This document shows positions 16,253 to 25,970 of a stretch of 64,000 nt of DNA, in pieces. The notes under the pieces were generated by a model, which worked only from the letters and a program-made list of their open reading frames with translations, was not told where the DNA came from and searched no databases. Position numbers and translations under genes: made by a program. The DNA is from Yinghuangia aomiensis. Lineage in GTDB: Bacteria; Actinomycetota; Actinomycetes; Streptomycetales; Streptomycetaceae. Each line of letters opens with the position of its first letter. The first letter of the stretch is position 1. Location of the stretch: contig NZ_BAABHS010000001.1 in the NCBI RefSeq assembly GCF_039542225.1, positions 62,001 to 126,000 on the forward strand, in the 5' to 3' direction.

Positions 16253-17317
16253 TCAGCGCTCGCTTCCGTGGGCGGGGATCTGCGGGGCGGGGTACGCGGC
16301 CGGCGGCGCACCGGCCGGCGGCATCGCCGTTCCGGGCGGCGGAGCACCCCACCCGGCGGGCGCCCCCCAGCCCTGCGGGGCACCCGGCGCGCCCGGGTGC
16401 GGCGGCTGCCCCGGAACCCCGGCGCGGTACTCGACGGCGTTCCCCGTCAGCGCCATGTAGACCTCTTCGAGCGACGCGAACTTCGGCGCCAGCTCGTGCA
16501 GGGCGATGCCGTGCGCCGCCGCCATGTCGCCGATCGCGGCCGGTTCCGGCCCGGTGACCCGCACCGCGCCGCCCTCGTCCGGGGCGACCGTCCCGCCCTT
16601 CGCCTCCACCAGCGCCGTCAGCTTGTCCAGCTGCGGCGAGCGGACGATCGTGTACGCCTGCGAGTTCCGCTCGATGAAGTCCCGCATGGACATGTCCGCG
16701 ATCATCCGGCCCTGGCCGATGACGATCAGATGGTCCGCGGTCACCTGCATCTCGCTCATCAGGTGGCTCGACACGAACACCGTGCGGCCTTCCGCGGCGA
16801 GCGCCTTCATCAGGTTGCGGATCCAGAGGATGCCCTCCGGGTCCAGGCCGTTGACCGGCTCGTCGAACATCAGGATGCCCGGGTCGCCGAGCAGCGCGGT
16901 GGCGATGCCGAGCCGCTGGCCCATGCCGAGCGAGAAGCCGCGGGTGCGCTTCTTCGCGACCGCCCGGACGCCGACGATGTCGAGCACCTCGTCGACCCGG
17001 CGGCTCGGGATGCCGTTGCTCTGCGCCAGGCACAGCAAGTGGTTGTAGGCGGTGCGCCCGCCGTGCATCGCCTTGGCGTCCAGCAGCGCTCCGACTTCGC
17101 GCAGCGGCGCGGCGACGTGCCGGTACGGACGGCCGTTGACCAGAACGTTGCCCGCGGTCGGCGAGTCGAGGCCGAGGATCATCCGCATCGTCGTGGACTT
17201 CCCGGAACCGTTCGGGCCGAGGAAGCCGGTCACCGTACCCGGCCGGACCTGGAACGAGAGCTGATCGACCGCCAGCTTGGTGCCGTACCGTTTCGTCAAG
17301 CCTTGGGCTTCGATCAT
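16253..17317 (-). CDS. ABC transporter ATP-binding protein
   Basis: The protein has about 354 residues. Walker A is GPNGSGKST (about residues 38-46), the signature is FSLGMGQRL, Walker B is ILMFDEP and the switch histidine is in VSSHLMSEM. Residues 1-230 are the ATPase domain. A DrrA-like regulatory segment follows, and the last 60 residues are Gly/Pro/Ala-rich. ATG 17317 is preferred over GTG 17320 because of its spacing from GAGGA. It is the ATPase partner of the adjacent permease. In Streptomyces an ABC pair is, as I recall, also found just beyond filP. Confidence 0.9.
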   Translation of the reverse strand: MIEAQGLTKRYGTKLAVDQLSFQVRPGTVTGFLGPNGSGKSTTMRMILGLDSPTAGNVLVNGRPYRHVAAPLREVGALLDAKAMHGGRTAYNHLLCLAQSNGIPSRRVDEVLDIVGVRAVAKKRTRGFSLGMGQRLGIATALLGDPGILMFDEPVNGLDPEGILWIRNLMKALAAEGRTVFVSSHLMSEMQVTADHLIVIGQGRMIADMSMRDFIERNSQAYTIVRSPQLDKLTALVEAKGGTVAPDEGGAVRVTGPEPAAIGDMAAAHGIALHELAPKFASLEEVYMALTGNAVEYRAGVPGQPPHPGAPGAPQGWGAPAGWGAPPPGTAMPPAGAPPAAYPAPQIPAHGSER

Positions 17318-17636
17318 CACGTCCTCGTAGGGGTCGGCTTGTGCGGGTGCCGCTCCGGTGGGGCCGGCTGCGGGGTGCCCGGTGCCCTACCACCATAGAG
17401 AACCGGCGGTGATCGCTTTGCCGCCCGCAAGGCCCGTTCGGAGACGTTCTCAAGTTCGAGGGAGGTCCCTCGTCTCCTCCGCGAGACGTAGGGGACCACG
17501 CCGCCGTGCGGCGTACCGGGGCCGGACAAAAGCCGTACGGCCGCTCCGACGGATCGGAACGGCCGTACCGGCAAACGGGCGCGGCGTGCGGGAACGTGCC
17601 GCCCGGACCGCGCGGTGTCCGCGGACCCGGGGCGCG
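17318..17636. other. intergenic region between filP and the ABC operon
   Basis: It holds the filP terminator (17528-17568) and the promoter region of the ABC operon. No open frame here looks like a gene. Confidence 0.6.
17528..17568 (-). terminator. rho-independent terminator of filP
   Basis: GTACGGCCG (17535-17543) pairs with 17560-17568. After one C-A mismatch, TCCGA pairs with TCGGA around a CGGA loop. On the minus strand the hairpin is followed by GGCTTTTG, whose T-run is complementary to 17528-17531. Confidence 0.75.
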
Positions 17637-18575
17637 CTATCGGGTCTGCTGGGCCGGAACCCCGGTCAGCTTGTCGTCGTCGTCCCCGACCCCGCCGGCC
17701 GCGGCAACTGCCGCACCGGTCAGCGTCGCGAGCATCTCGCGGACGTTGGTCAGCTGGGCGTTGATGCTGTCGCGGCGGTGCGTCAGCGCCGCCAGCTCGC
17801 GCTCCGACTCGCTGCGGATGCGGTCGGCCTTCGCGCGGGCGTCCGCGACGATGTCGTCCGCCTGGCGCTGGGCGGTCTCGATCGTCTGGCGCGAACGGCG
17901 CTCCGCGTCGGTGCGCAGCTTCTCCGCCTCCAGACGCAGCTGCTCGGCGCGGTGCTCCACCTCGGACAGGCGCTTCTCGGCCTTCGCCTGGCGGGCGGCC
18001 AGGTCGCGCTCGGACTGCTCGCGGCGCTTGGCCAGGTTGGTCTCGAAGTCGGCGGCGGCCTGGGCGGCCTTGGCGCGGGTCTCCTCGAACAGCGCGTCGG
18101 CTTCCTCGCGCTTGGTCGCGGCGTCCTTCGACGCCTCCGCGCGCAGCTGGTTCGCGTCGGTCTTGGCCTTGTCGAGGATGCGCGAACCCTCGTCCTCGGC
18201 CTTCGCCTTGCGCTCCTTGCTGTACTGCTCGGCCTCGGCGCGGGTGTTCTGCGCCGCGGCCTCCGCCAGCTCGCGGTGCTGCTCGGCGGCCCGGCGGGCC
18301 TCCTCGCGCAGGTCCTTGGCCTCTTCCTCGGCCAGCCGCAGGATCTTCTCGACGCGCGCACCCAGGCCCGCGTACGACGGCTCGGCATCGGCAAGCTGGG
18401 CCTGCACGTTCTGGCTTTCGAGGTGGAGTTCCTCGATGCGCTTCTCCAGGGCGGAGATGCGGGCCAGGGCGCTGTCCCGGTCAGAGACGAGCTTCGTGAT
18501 GCGGTCGTCGACCTGCGAACGGTCGTAGCCCCGGCGGACGAGATCGAAGCCGTGCGGAGAGTGTGTGTCGCTCAT
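17637..18575 (-). CDS. filP: FilP, intermediate-filament-like coiled-coil protein
   Basis: This 312-residue protein is an almost unbroken coiled coil rich in Ala, Glu, Arg and Lys. It opens with a conserved head (FDLVRRGYDRSQVDDRI) related to the DivIVA-type N-terminus, and ends in a short Gly/Asp tail. FilP of S. coelicolor (about 310 residues) forms cytoplasmic filaments near hyphal tips, gives stiffness, and interacts with DivIVA and Scy. The gene lies directly downstream of scy in the same direction, as in Streptomyces. The ATG has AGGA eight bases upstream. Older annotations call it 'cellulose-binding protein'. Confidence 0.93.
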   Translation of the reverse strand: MSDTHSPHGFDLVRRGYDRSQVDDRITKLVSDRDSALARISALEKRIEELHLESQNVQAQLADAEPSYAGLGARVEKILRLAEEEAKDLREEARRAAEQHRELAEAAAQNTRAEAEQYSKERKAKAEDEGSRILDKAKTDANQLRAEASKDAATKREEADALFEETRAKAAQAAADFETNLAKRREQSERDLAARQAKAEKRLSEVEHRAEQLRLEAEKLRTDAERRSRQTIETAQRQADDIVADARAKADRIRSESERELAALTHRRDSINAQLTNVREMLATLTGAAVAAAGGVGDDDDKLTGVPAQQTR

Positions 18576-18684
18576 GGGGTTCCTGTCGTATGACCGGTGC
18601 GGTTAATGAGGTGACGGGTGGAATCCTGGCACGAAACAGACGGCTCATCGACCTACGCTGCGGAGAACAACCGCCTTTCGTCCC

Positions 18685-21600
18685 TCAATCGGGTGGTGAC
18701 GCGCTGCTGTTCTTGCCCGACGACGAGCCGGCGGGAGACGCCAGTGCGTCCAAGACGCCTTGCACGCGCGCCATTTCGGTGGCGATGTCCTTGCGGCGGC
18801 GGTTGAGTTCGTCCAACTTGCGCTGACCCTCGGCCCGGGACCGCTCGGCTTCCCTGCGAGCCTCGGTGCGCAGGCGTTCCGCCTCCCTCCGCGCGTCGTC
18901 CAGAATCCTGTCCGCGTCGGCCGCGGTCTTGCGGCGGACGGCCTGGGCCTCGCGCTGGGCGGCGGCGATCTGTTCGGCCACCTTCGCACGCAGGTCGTCC
19001 GCGCCCTTCTGGGCATCGCCAAGCCGCTGCTCCGCCTCGGAAAGCAGCGCCTCGGCCTTCTTTACCGCGGCAATACGTACCCTATCGGCCTCGGCGCTGG
19101 CCTTGTCGCGGATCCGCTCGGCTTCTTCCGTGGCATCCGCTTTCGCCTTCTCGCCCTCGGCAACGGACTTGGCGCACTGTTCCTCGGCCGCTTCGACGAG
19201 CGCGTCGACACGCTTGCCCGCCGCCTTGAGGCTTTCCGCGGCCTGCTTGCGGGCGCCTTCGACGGCTTCTTCGGCTTCCTTGTCCGCACGTTCGCGGGTC
19301 GCGGAGGTGTCCCGGCGGGTCTCCGCGATCATCTTGTCGGAGTCCTTGCGGGCCTTCTCGATGACGTCGGCGGCCTCGGTGCGCAGCCGGTTGTCCTCGG
19401 CCTCCGCCTCCGCGACGAGCTTGGTGGCCTGCTCGGACGCGGACTTCAGCTTCTGCTCGGCCTTGCGCTCGGCCTGCGCGACCAGTTCGGTGACGTGGCC
19501 CTTGGTCTTGACCAGCGTTTCCTCGGCCTCGTCGACCGCCTGGTCGAGGGTCGCCTTGGCCTTCTCGCGCATCGACTTGGCGTCGGAATCCGCGGACTTC
19601 AGCGTCGCGGTCGCCTCGTCGCGGCCCGCGGTGCGGGTGCGTTCGGCTTCGCGCTCGGAGTCGTTCTTGAGGCGTTCGGCGAGCTTGCGGGCCGCGGTGA
19701 CCGTGGCGTCCGCCTCGGCGCGGGCGCGCACCAGGTGGGTCTGCGCCTCGTCGCGGGACTTGGCCAACTCCCGTTCGGCCTCGGTGCGCAGCCGCGCCAT
19801 CTCTTCGTGCGCCGCGTCCTCTATGCCGGAGACGGCCGCGCGGATGGTGTCGGCTTCGCCCTTGGCCTCGCGGATCGTGCGGGCGCCTTCTTCGTCCGCC
19901 TTGCGGAGCTTGAGCTGTGCGGCGTCCTGGATCTCGCGGGCCTTGGTCTCGGCAGCCTCGACGAGTTCGCGGGCCCGGGCCTGCGTGCGGTCGCGCAGGT
20001 CGACGACCTCCAGGCGGGCCTCTTCGAGGGCCTGCCGGGCGGTCTCGCGGACCTCGGCGGACATGCGCTCGGCTTCCGCGACCGTGCGCGCCGCGCCCGC
20101 TTCGGATTCCTCGCGCTGCCGGCGGACCGCCGCTTCGGTGTCGGCGCGCAGTTCGGCGGCGTCGCGGCGGGCGGCGTTGCGGATGCCTTCGCCTTCGCCG
20201 CGGGCGTCGCCGAGGATCTCCTCGGCTTCGGCGCGGATCTTGGCGAGCAGTTGTTCGGCGTTGCGGGCCGCGGTCTCGGTCCGCTTGGCCGCCTCGGCGG
20301 CGGCGCGTTCGGTGACGGACGCGGCTTCCGCGGCGGCGTGTTCGGTCAGCGCCGCGGCTTCGGCGCGCGCCGCCTTGAGGGTGGCCTGCGCCTCGCGGCG
20401 GTCGGTCTCGGACGCCCGGCGCAGCTCGGCGGCCCGCGTCTCGGCGTCGCGGTCCATCTCGGCGACCAGCGCTTCGGTCGTGCCGCGCAGGTCCGCGGCC
20501 CAGGCCTCGGTCGCGGTGCGCAGCTCTTCGGCCTGCGCTTCGGTGGTGGTGCGGACCTTGGCCGCCCACGCCTCGGTGGCGTCGCGGAGTTCCTCGGCCT
20601 GCGCCTTCGTCGTGGCGCGGAGTTCGGAGGCCTGGAACTCGGACGTGGTGCGGAGCTTTTCGGCTTCGGACTCGGACGCCGTGCGCAGCTCGCGGGACCA
20701 CGTCTCGGTCTCGCCGCGCAGCGCGCCGGCCCAGGCCTCCGTCTTGCGGCGCAAGTCGTCGGCCCACGACTCGGTTTCGGTCTGCAGCTCGGCGGCGCGG
20801 GTCTCGGCCTCGGTACGGACGCCGGTCGCCCACGTCTCGGCGTCGTTGCGCAGGTTGTCGGCCCACGCCTCGGACTCCGCGCGCAGTTCGTTCGACCACG
20901 TCTCGGCTTCGCGCACGAGGTCCTGGGCGCGGCGGGTGGCCGTCTCGGTGTTCTTCGTCGCGTCGGCGCGGGCGGTGGCGAGGAGTTCCTCGGCCTCCGC
21001 GTGTGCGCGTCCGGCGGTCTCGGCGGCCTGCTGCTGGACGCGCTCGGCCTCCGCCTTGGCGGTGGCGACGAGTTCGCCGGCGGTGGTCTCGGCTTCCGCG
21101 CGCACCTGCGCGGCGGCTTCCGCGGAATCCGTGGCCAGGCGCTCGGCCTCGGCCCGCGCGGCCTCCAACCGTTCGGCGGACTCGGCCTGCTGACGTTGCG
21201 TCAGGTCCCGGAGCCGGGCGGTGTCGGCGACCGCCTTCTCGCGCAGCTTGCCGGACTCGGCCTGCGCGCGCTCCAGGATCTCCTCGGCCGCGGCCTCGGC
21301 ACGCGCCTTGACGTCGTCGGTGTGCGTCTTCGCCTCGGCGAGGAGGCGTTCCCCGGTCTCGCGGGTGCGCGCTTCCACGGCTTCGGCGTCCGCCTGGGCA
21401 CGCGAGCGGAGTTCGTCCGCTTCGGTACGCGCTTCCGCGGTCGCCCGCTCGGCCTCCGCACGTGCTTTGGCGAGCACCTCGTCGGCCGCCGCGGACGCCG
21501 ACTCCAGCCGCTCGCCCGCCTGCGCCTCCGACTCGGCGACCATCCGGTCGGCCTCGGACCGCAGCCGCTCGGCCTCGGCGCGGGCCTGGCCCAGGAGTTC

Positions 21601-23310
21601 CTCGGCCGCCGCGGTCGCCGCCGCCAACCGCTCCGCGGCACCGGACTCGGCCTGCGCGAGCGCCTGCGCCGCGTCGGCCTGCTGCTTCGCGGCAGCGGCT
21701 TCGGCCTTCGCGAGCATCTCGTCGGCACGCGCGGTCGCCGCCGCCAGACGCTCGGCGGACTCCTCTTCGGCCTGCTGCTTCGCGGCGGCGGCCTCGGACT
21801 TGAGCCGGTCGGCCTCGGCACGCTGCTCTTCTATCGCCGCCGTGACCTCGGCGTGCATGCCGAGCGCCTTCTCGCGGGCCTGCGCGGCCTCGTCGAGCGC
21901 GGCGTCCCGGTCGGCCTCCGCCTGGGCGACCGTTTCGGTGCGCAGGCTCTCCGCGGCGGCTTCCGCCTCGGCACGCAGCCGGTTGGCCTCGGCCCGGGCC
22001 TGGTCGGCGAGTTCGGCGGCCTCGGCGCGGGCGGCCTCCAGCAGACCGGACACCTCGCCGCGGATGCGCTCGGCTTCCGCGGCGGCCTCGGTGCGTACCC
22101 GTTCGGCCTGTTCGTCGGCGTCGCCGCGGACCTGCGCCGCGTGCTTGTCGGCTTCGCCCTTGACCTTCGCGGTGTGCTCGTCGGCGCTGGTACGCGCCTT
22201 CGTCAGGACGTCCTCGGCCTCTTCGCGGGCCTTGGACAGGAGTTCGTCGGCGTCGTTGCGGGCTTTGCCGACCAGCGTCTCGGCGGTGCTGGTCGCCTTC
22301 TCCATGCGGTCCGCGGCGTCGGTGCCGGCGACCTGGAGGAGGGCTTCGGCTTCGCCCTTGAGGCGCTCGGCCTCCGCCTGGTGGCGCTCGGCCTCGGCGG
22401 CCGCTTCGGCGCGCAGGCGGGCGACTTCCTCCTGCGCGTCGCGCAGCATGCTCGCGGTGTTCGCCGAGGCGCCTTCGGCGCGTTCGGCGGCCTCGCCGGT
22501 GACCCGGTGCGCTTCGGCGCGGGCCTCGTGGCGGATCCGGTCGGCTTCCTGCCGGGCGCCGTCCACCATCGCCTCGGCCTGGCTGCGGTGGTCCGACGTG
22601 ATCTGGTCGACCTGTTCGCCGACCGAGTCCGCGCGCTTCTGCGCGGCGGCCAGCATGCGGTCGGCCTCGGCCTGGGCGCGGGCCAGCACGGTGTCCGCGT
22701 CGGCCTGCGCGCGGTGCGCGGCGCCGGACGCCTGGTCGCGGGCGGTGATGGCCTGCGCGGACGCCTCGGCGAGCAGCCGCTCGGCTTCGGCGCGGGCCTG
22801 GTCGACGACCTGGCGGGCGCGTTCGTCGGCCTGCGCGCGGACCTGCTCGGCCCACTGGACGTTCTCGCCGACGCGGGCCTCGGTCTGCTGCCGGGCGTGC
22901 GCCAGCTCTTCGTCGAGACGGCGGCGGCGGGCCGCGAGTTCGGCCTGCCAGTCGGCCTCGAACTGCGCGGAGCGCTGCTGGGCCTCCTGCATGAGGCGCT
23001 GCGTGTGGGCGCGGGACTCGGCGACTTCGCGCTCGGCGTCCGCGCGGACCTGCTCGGCCTGCAGCTGGGCGTTGCGGAGCATCTGCTCGGCTTGGCCGCC
23101 GATGCTGTCGAAACGGGGGGTGGCGAGCTGGCGTCTGAGGTCATGCAGCTTCGCGCGAAGCACCTCGACCTGATAACCGAGGTCCTCCGCGTGCGCGACA
23201 CTCTCCTCGCGCTCAGTTCGCAGCCGCTTCATCTCGGCTTCGATCTGGCCGAGGCCGTCGTCAACCTCGAAGCGGTCGTCGTAGCCCCGCACTGTGGGGT
23301 CCCACTCCAT
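18685..23310 (-). CDS. scy: Scy, polarity scaffold coiled-coil protein
   Basis: This very long coiled-coil protein (1,541 residues from ATG 23310) has an N-terminal block (EAEMKRLRTEREESVAHAEDLGYQVEVLRAKLHDLRRQ, given here only as a region at residues 25-65) that matches Scy. The remainder is a long run of Ala/Glu/Arg repeats such as AEAERLRSEA and, at residues 800-960, Trp-containing units (AETWSNELR, AEAWAGALR). Scy organises the tip polarity centre together with DivIVA and FilP, and controls branching and septation. It is longer than the 1,326 residues I recall for S. coelicolor. A GTG at 23292 (VRGYDD) is an alternative start, because related proteins begin near that motif. Confidence 0.9.
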   Translation of the reverse strand: MEWDPTVRGYDDRFEVDDGLGQIEAEMKRLRTEREESVAHAEDLGYQVEVLRAKLHDLRRQLATPRFDSIGGQAEQMLRNAQLQAEQVRADAEREVAESRAHTQRLMQEAQQRSAQFEADWQAELAARRRRLDEELAHARQQTEARVGENVQWAEQVRAQADERARQVVDQARAEAERLLAEASAQAITARDQASGAAHRAQADADTVLARAQAEADRMLAAAQKRADSVGEQVDQITSDHRSQAEAMVDGARQEADRIRHEARAEAHRVTGEAAERAEGASANTASMLRDAQEEVARLRAEAAAEAERHQAEAERLKGEAEALLQVAGTDAADRMEKATSTAETLVGKARNDADELLSKAREEAEDVLTKARTSADEHTAKVKGEADKHAAQVRGDADEQAERVRTEAAAEAERIRGEVSGLLEAARAEAAELADQARAEANRLRAEAEAAAESLRTETVAQAEADRDAALDEAAQAREKALGMHAEVTAAIEEQRAEADRLKSEAAAAKQQAEEESAERLAAATARADEMLAKAEAAAAKQQADAAQALAQAESGAAERLAAATAAAEELLGQARAEAERLRSEADRMVAESEAQAGERLESASAAADEVLAKARAEAERATAEARTEADELRSRAQADAEAVEARTRETGERLLAEAKTHTDDVKARAEAAAEEILERAQAESGKLREKAVADTARLRDLTQRQQAESAERLEAARAEAERLATDSAEAAAQVRAEAETTAGELVATAKAEAERVQQQAAETAGRAHAEAEELLATARADATKNTETATRRAQDLVREAETWSNELRAESEAWADNLRNDAETWATGVRTEAETRAAELQTETESWADDLRRKTEAWAGALRGETETWSRELRTASESEAEKLRTTSEFQASELRATTKAQAEELRDATEAWAAKVRTTTEAQAEELRTATEAWAADLRGTTEALVAEMDRDAETRAAELRRASETDRREAQATLKAARAEAAALTEHAAAEAASVTERAAAEAAKRTETAARNAEQLLAKIRAEAEEILGDARGEGEGIRNAARRDAAELRADTEAAVRRQREESEAGAARTVAEAERMSAEVRETARQALEEARLEVVDLRDRTQARARELVEAAETKAREIQDAAQLKLRKADEEGARTIREAKGEADTIRAAVSGIEDAAHEEMARLRTEAERELAKSRDEAQTHLVRARAEADATVTAARKLAERLKNDSEREAERTRTAGRDEATATLKSADSDAKSMREKAKATLDQAVDEAEETLVKTKGHVTELVAQAERKAEQKLKSASEQATKLVAEAEAEDNRLRTEAADVIEKARKDSDKMIAETRRDTSATRERADKEAEEAVEGARKQAAESLKAAGKRVDALVEAAEEQCAKSVAEGEKAKADATEEAERIRDKASAEADRVRIAAVKKAEALLSEAEQRLGDAQKGADDLRAKVAEQIAAAQREAQAVRRKTAADADRILDDARREAERLRTEARREAERSRAEGQRKLDELNRRRKDIATEMARVQGVLDALASPAGSSSGKNSSASPPD

Positions 23311-24148
23311 CCCCTGGCCGCGTCTTCACCAGCGCCGTTACCGTATCCGACCCATCCCCGGGGCTGACCAGACCCGGACCGGCCCGAATCCGCCCGAGAA
23401 CCGAACTCTTCCGGACTCCTCCGGACCCGAGCTGTTCCGACCCGATCCCGACCGGTCTCCGATCCACGTTCGACCGGAAAACGGGGGATCCGCCGGATCT
23501 CGACCGTATCCGCCGGGCGGAGGCCGGTGCAGGCAGCCACCGTAATGCCCCGGCGCGCGAGCCGCCCGCCTGCCCGTGCGCCGCCAGGGGAAATGGTGTC
23601 AGATCCCGGGAGAGCTTAGTGCCGCCTCGGCGAACGATTTCCCGCCCGCACCCCCCAACCACGCCCCCAGCCCCCCGCGTTCCACCCCCCGCCACGTGAC
23701 CCGACTCACACGACCGGCGGCCACCCGGCCGGGGAAAGGGGCCGGACGAGGCAACCGCGCCCTGACGGACGGGCACCCGACGCGACGCAAGAGCCGCGAC
23801 GAACACCCGACGGGCGACGGGCGACGGGCGGGCGAGAGGCGAGGGTGGAGGGGAAGTGGACGACCAGCGCGATCGGCGGATGCCAGGCGCTCGGCAGCGC
23901 GCCACGGTTTGGGCCGGAGTCGGCGCGCCGCCGAGGCAGCATCGAGCCGCGGTCCCAGGCAACGGGCGGCCGGGAAACGGCGAGATCGGGTCGGACGTCG
24001 AGCCGGTTCCGCCCGCCAATGCCTCGCAGCGCCGCCGTCCGCGGCCCCGGCCCGCCGGCCTCGTGACCGGGCCCTGCCCTGCCGCCGGCCCGGCGCCTTC
24101 GCTTCGCGCCCTTGTCCGACACCCGCGGTTTCGGCTGCCTCCCAGCCC

Positions 24149-24393
24149 GCCCCGCGTCCGCTGCGACCACCGCGCGGCCCCGTCGGCGCGCGTCCGCCCC
24201 GACACCACACGCCCGTGCCCGACGCCCCGCGGTTTCGTCGGGCGCCCGCCGCCCGGCCTCGTGTCGGCCCCGACACCGCGCGCCCGTCGGCTCGTGTCGG
24301 CCCAGACAGCCCGCAGCCCGCAGCCCGTCGGCTCGCGTCCGCCGCAACAGTCCGCAGCCCTCGGCTCGCGTCCGCCCGAACAGCGCGCGGCCC
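24149..24393. repeat. degenerate ~33-bp tandem repeat
   Basis: Units that read TCGGCTCGCGTCCGCC followed by a (G/C)(A)ACA core and a GC-rich end occur at 24183, 24254, 24287, 24328 and 24361, with a weaker unit near 24149. The last two abut exactly at 33-bp spacing and differ at about five positions. The array ends in the ccr terminator. Confidence 0.55.
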
Positions 24394-24428
24394 CGCCCCC
24401 GCGCCGTTCGGCGTCGGGGCGGGGCCGC
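24387..24428 (-). terminator. terminator of ccr
   Basis: A perfect 13-base stem (24387-24399 with 24416-24428) encloses a 16-base loop that itself contains CGCCG-TT-CGGCG. It begins about 20 bases beyond the ccr stop codon. Confidence 0.75.
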
Positions 24429-24446
24429 GGGTGGCGTGTGCGGTCG

Positions 24447-25784
24447 TCAGATGTTGCGGAAGCGGTTGATCTCGTTGATGTGCTTCGCGCGGAGTTCCGG
24501 GTTGCGGACGCCGAGGCCCTCCTCCGGGGCCAGGCACAGGACGCCGACCTTGCCCTGGTGCAGGTTGCGGTGCACGTCGAACGCCGCCTGGCCGGTCTCC
24601 TCCATGGCGTACGTGCGCGACACCGTCGGGTGGATCTTGCCCTTGGCGACGAGGCGGTTCGCCTCCCACGCCTCGCGGTAGTTCGCGAAGTGCGAGCCCA
24701 CGATGCGCTTGAGGTTCATCCACAGGTACCGGTTGTCGTACTCGTGCACGAAGCCCGAGGTCGACGCGCAGGTCACGATCGTGCCGCCCTTGCGCGTCAC
24801 GTAGACCGACGCGCCGAACGTCTCACGGCCCGGGTGCTCGAAGACGATGTCGACGTCCTCGCCGCCGGTCAGCTCGCGGATGAGCTTGCCGAAGCGGTTC
24901 CACTCCCTCGGGTCCTGGTTGTGCTCGTCCTTCCAGAACTTGAAGCCCTCGGCCTTGCGGTCGATGACGAGGTCGGCGCCCATGTCGCGGCAGATCTGCG
25001 CCTTGTCCTCGGAGGACACCACGCAGATCGGCGTCGCGCCGCCGTTGAGCGCGAACTGCGTCGCGTACGACCCCAGCCCGCCCGACGCGCCCCAGATCAG
25101 CACGTTGTCGCCCTGCTTCATGCCCGCGCCGTTGCGCGACACCAGCTGGCGGTAGGCGGTGGAGTTCACCAGGCCGGGGGAGGCGGCTTCCTCCCACGAC
25201 AGGTGCGCCGGCTTCGGCATGAGCTGGTTCGACTTCACCAGCGCGATGTCCGCGAGGCCGCCGAAGTTCGTCTCGAAGCCCCAGATCCGCTGCTCGGGGT
25301 CGAGCATCGTGTCGTTGTGGCCGTCCGCGCTCTCCAGCTCGACGGAGAGGCAGTGCGCGACGACCTCGTCGCCCGCCTTCCACGCGTGCACGCCGGGGCC
25401 GGTCCGCAGCACGACGCCGGCCAGGTCCGAGCCGAGGACGTGGTACGGCAGGTCGTGCCGCTTGGTGAGGGGGGACATGCGGCCGTAGCGCTCCAGGAAC
25501 CGGAACGTGGAGACCGGCTCGAAGATCGAGGACCACACGGTGTTGTAGTTGATCGCGGACGCCATGACGGCGACCAGGGCCTCGCCCGGGCCCAGCTCGG
25601 GGAGGGCCACCTCGTCGAGGTGCAGCGAGCGGCGCGGGTCCTTCTCGCGGGAGTCCATCCCGTCGAACATCGTCTCTTCGTCCTTGTGGACGGTGACGGC
25701 ACGGGTGGACTCGGGCAGGGGAAGGGCTTCGTACGCTTCCTGCGGGGTGTCCCCAGCAAGGATGGCGTCGAGGATCTCCTTCAT
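24447..25784 (-). CDS. ccr: crotonyl-CoA carboxylase/reductase
   Basis: This 445-residue MDR-family enzyme reductively carboxylates crotonyl-CoA with NADPH and CO2 to ethylmalonyl-CoA. It is the key step of the ethylmalonyl-CoA pathway and a source of ethylmalonyl extender units. The four residues reported to hold CO2 in the Kitasatospora enzyme are all present at the same numbers: Asn81 (INYNTVW), Phe170 and Glu171 (WGFETNFGG), and His365 (VGSHFANY). The nucleotide fold is WGASGGLGSYATQFA near residue 231. The ATG has GGAGG six bases upstream. In S. coelicolor ccr is, as I recall, elsewhere; here it sits between scy and mce. A 12-bp palindrome overlaps its likely -10 box. Confidence 0.97.
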   Translation of the reverse strand: MKEILDAILAGDTPQEAYEALPLPESTRAVTVHKDEETMFDGMDSREKDPRRSLHLDEVALPELGPGEALVAVMASAINYNTVWSSIFEPVSTFRFLERYGRMSPLTKRHDLPYHVLGSDLAGVVLRTGPGVHAWKAGDEVVAHCLSVELESADGHNDTMLDPEQRIWGFETNFGGLADIALVKSNQLMPKPAHLSWEEAASPGLVNSTAYRQLVSRNGAGMKQGDNVLIWGASGGLGSYATQFALNGGATPICVVSSEDKAQICRDMGADLVIDRKAEGFKFWKDEHNQDPREWNRFGKLIRELTGGEDVDIVFEHPGRETFGASVYVTRKGGTIVTCASTSGFVHEYDNRYLWMNLKRIVGSHFANYREAWEANRLVAKGKIHPTVSRTYAMEETGQAAFDVHRNLHQGKVGVLCLAPEEGLGVRNPELRAKHINEINRFRNI

Positions 25785-25830
25785 CGTCGGCCTCCAGGGT
25801 CGGCGTCGGGAGTTGAGGGTGTGCGGAAAC

Positions 25831-25842
25831 TACCCATCGGTA
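25831..25842 (-). promoter_or_regulatory. palindromic operator of ccr
   Basis: TACC-CATC-GGTA is a palindrome that overlaps a possible minus-strand -10 box (TAGTTT, 25827-25832). Its closest relatives are in front of mce (26436) and the second marR (30593). A second perfect palindrome, CGGTGATCACCG, lies at 25849-25860. Confidence 0.5.
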
Positions 25843-25970
25843 ACGTAACGGTGATCACCGGGGCGTGCCAAGGGGCGGGTCCGTAGGAATCCCGCCCCCT
25901 GTTTGACGCTGTGTCAGCGTTTTTGCCGGTTGCCGTGTCGGCATGTAACCGGGCCGGCGCCCGGTGCGGC

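Larger units (their letters stand above)
23311..24446. other. 1.1-kb non-coding region between scy and ccr
   Basis: Open frames exist on both strands, but they are very rich in Arg, Pro, Ala and Gly. None has a plausible ribosome site or a recognisable motif. The half nearest scy should hold its promoter. The half nearest ccr contains a degenerate 33-bp tandem repeat and the ccr terminator. Confidence 0.6.

Noticed and set aside
18760..23367. A 1,535-codon open frame antisense to scy.
   Set aside because: Its product is Gly/Leu/Arg-rich repeat noise. The long frame follows from the GC-rich third positions of a highly repetitive coiled-coil gene. Scy family motifs lie on the other strand.
24149..24393. 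A CRISPR array in the tandem repeat.
   Set aside because: Units abut without unique spacers and are degenerate; no cas gene is near.
23576..24723. Open frames in the scy-ccr gap.
   Set aside because: Arg/Pro/Ala-rich with no ribosome sites or domains; GC skew alone explains them.
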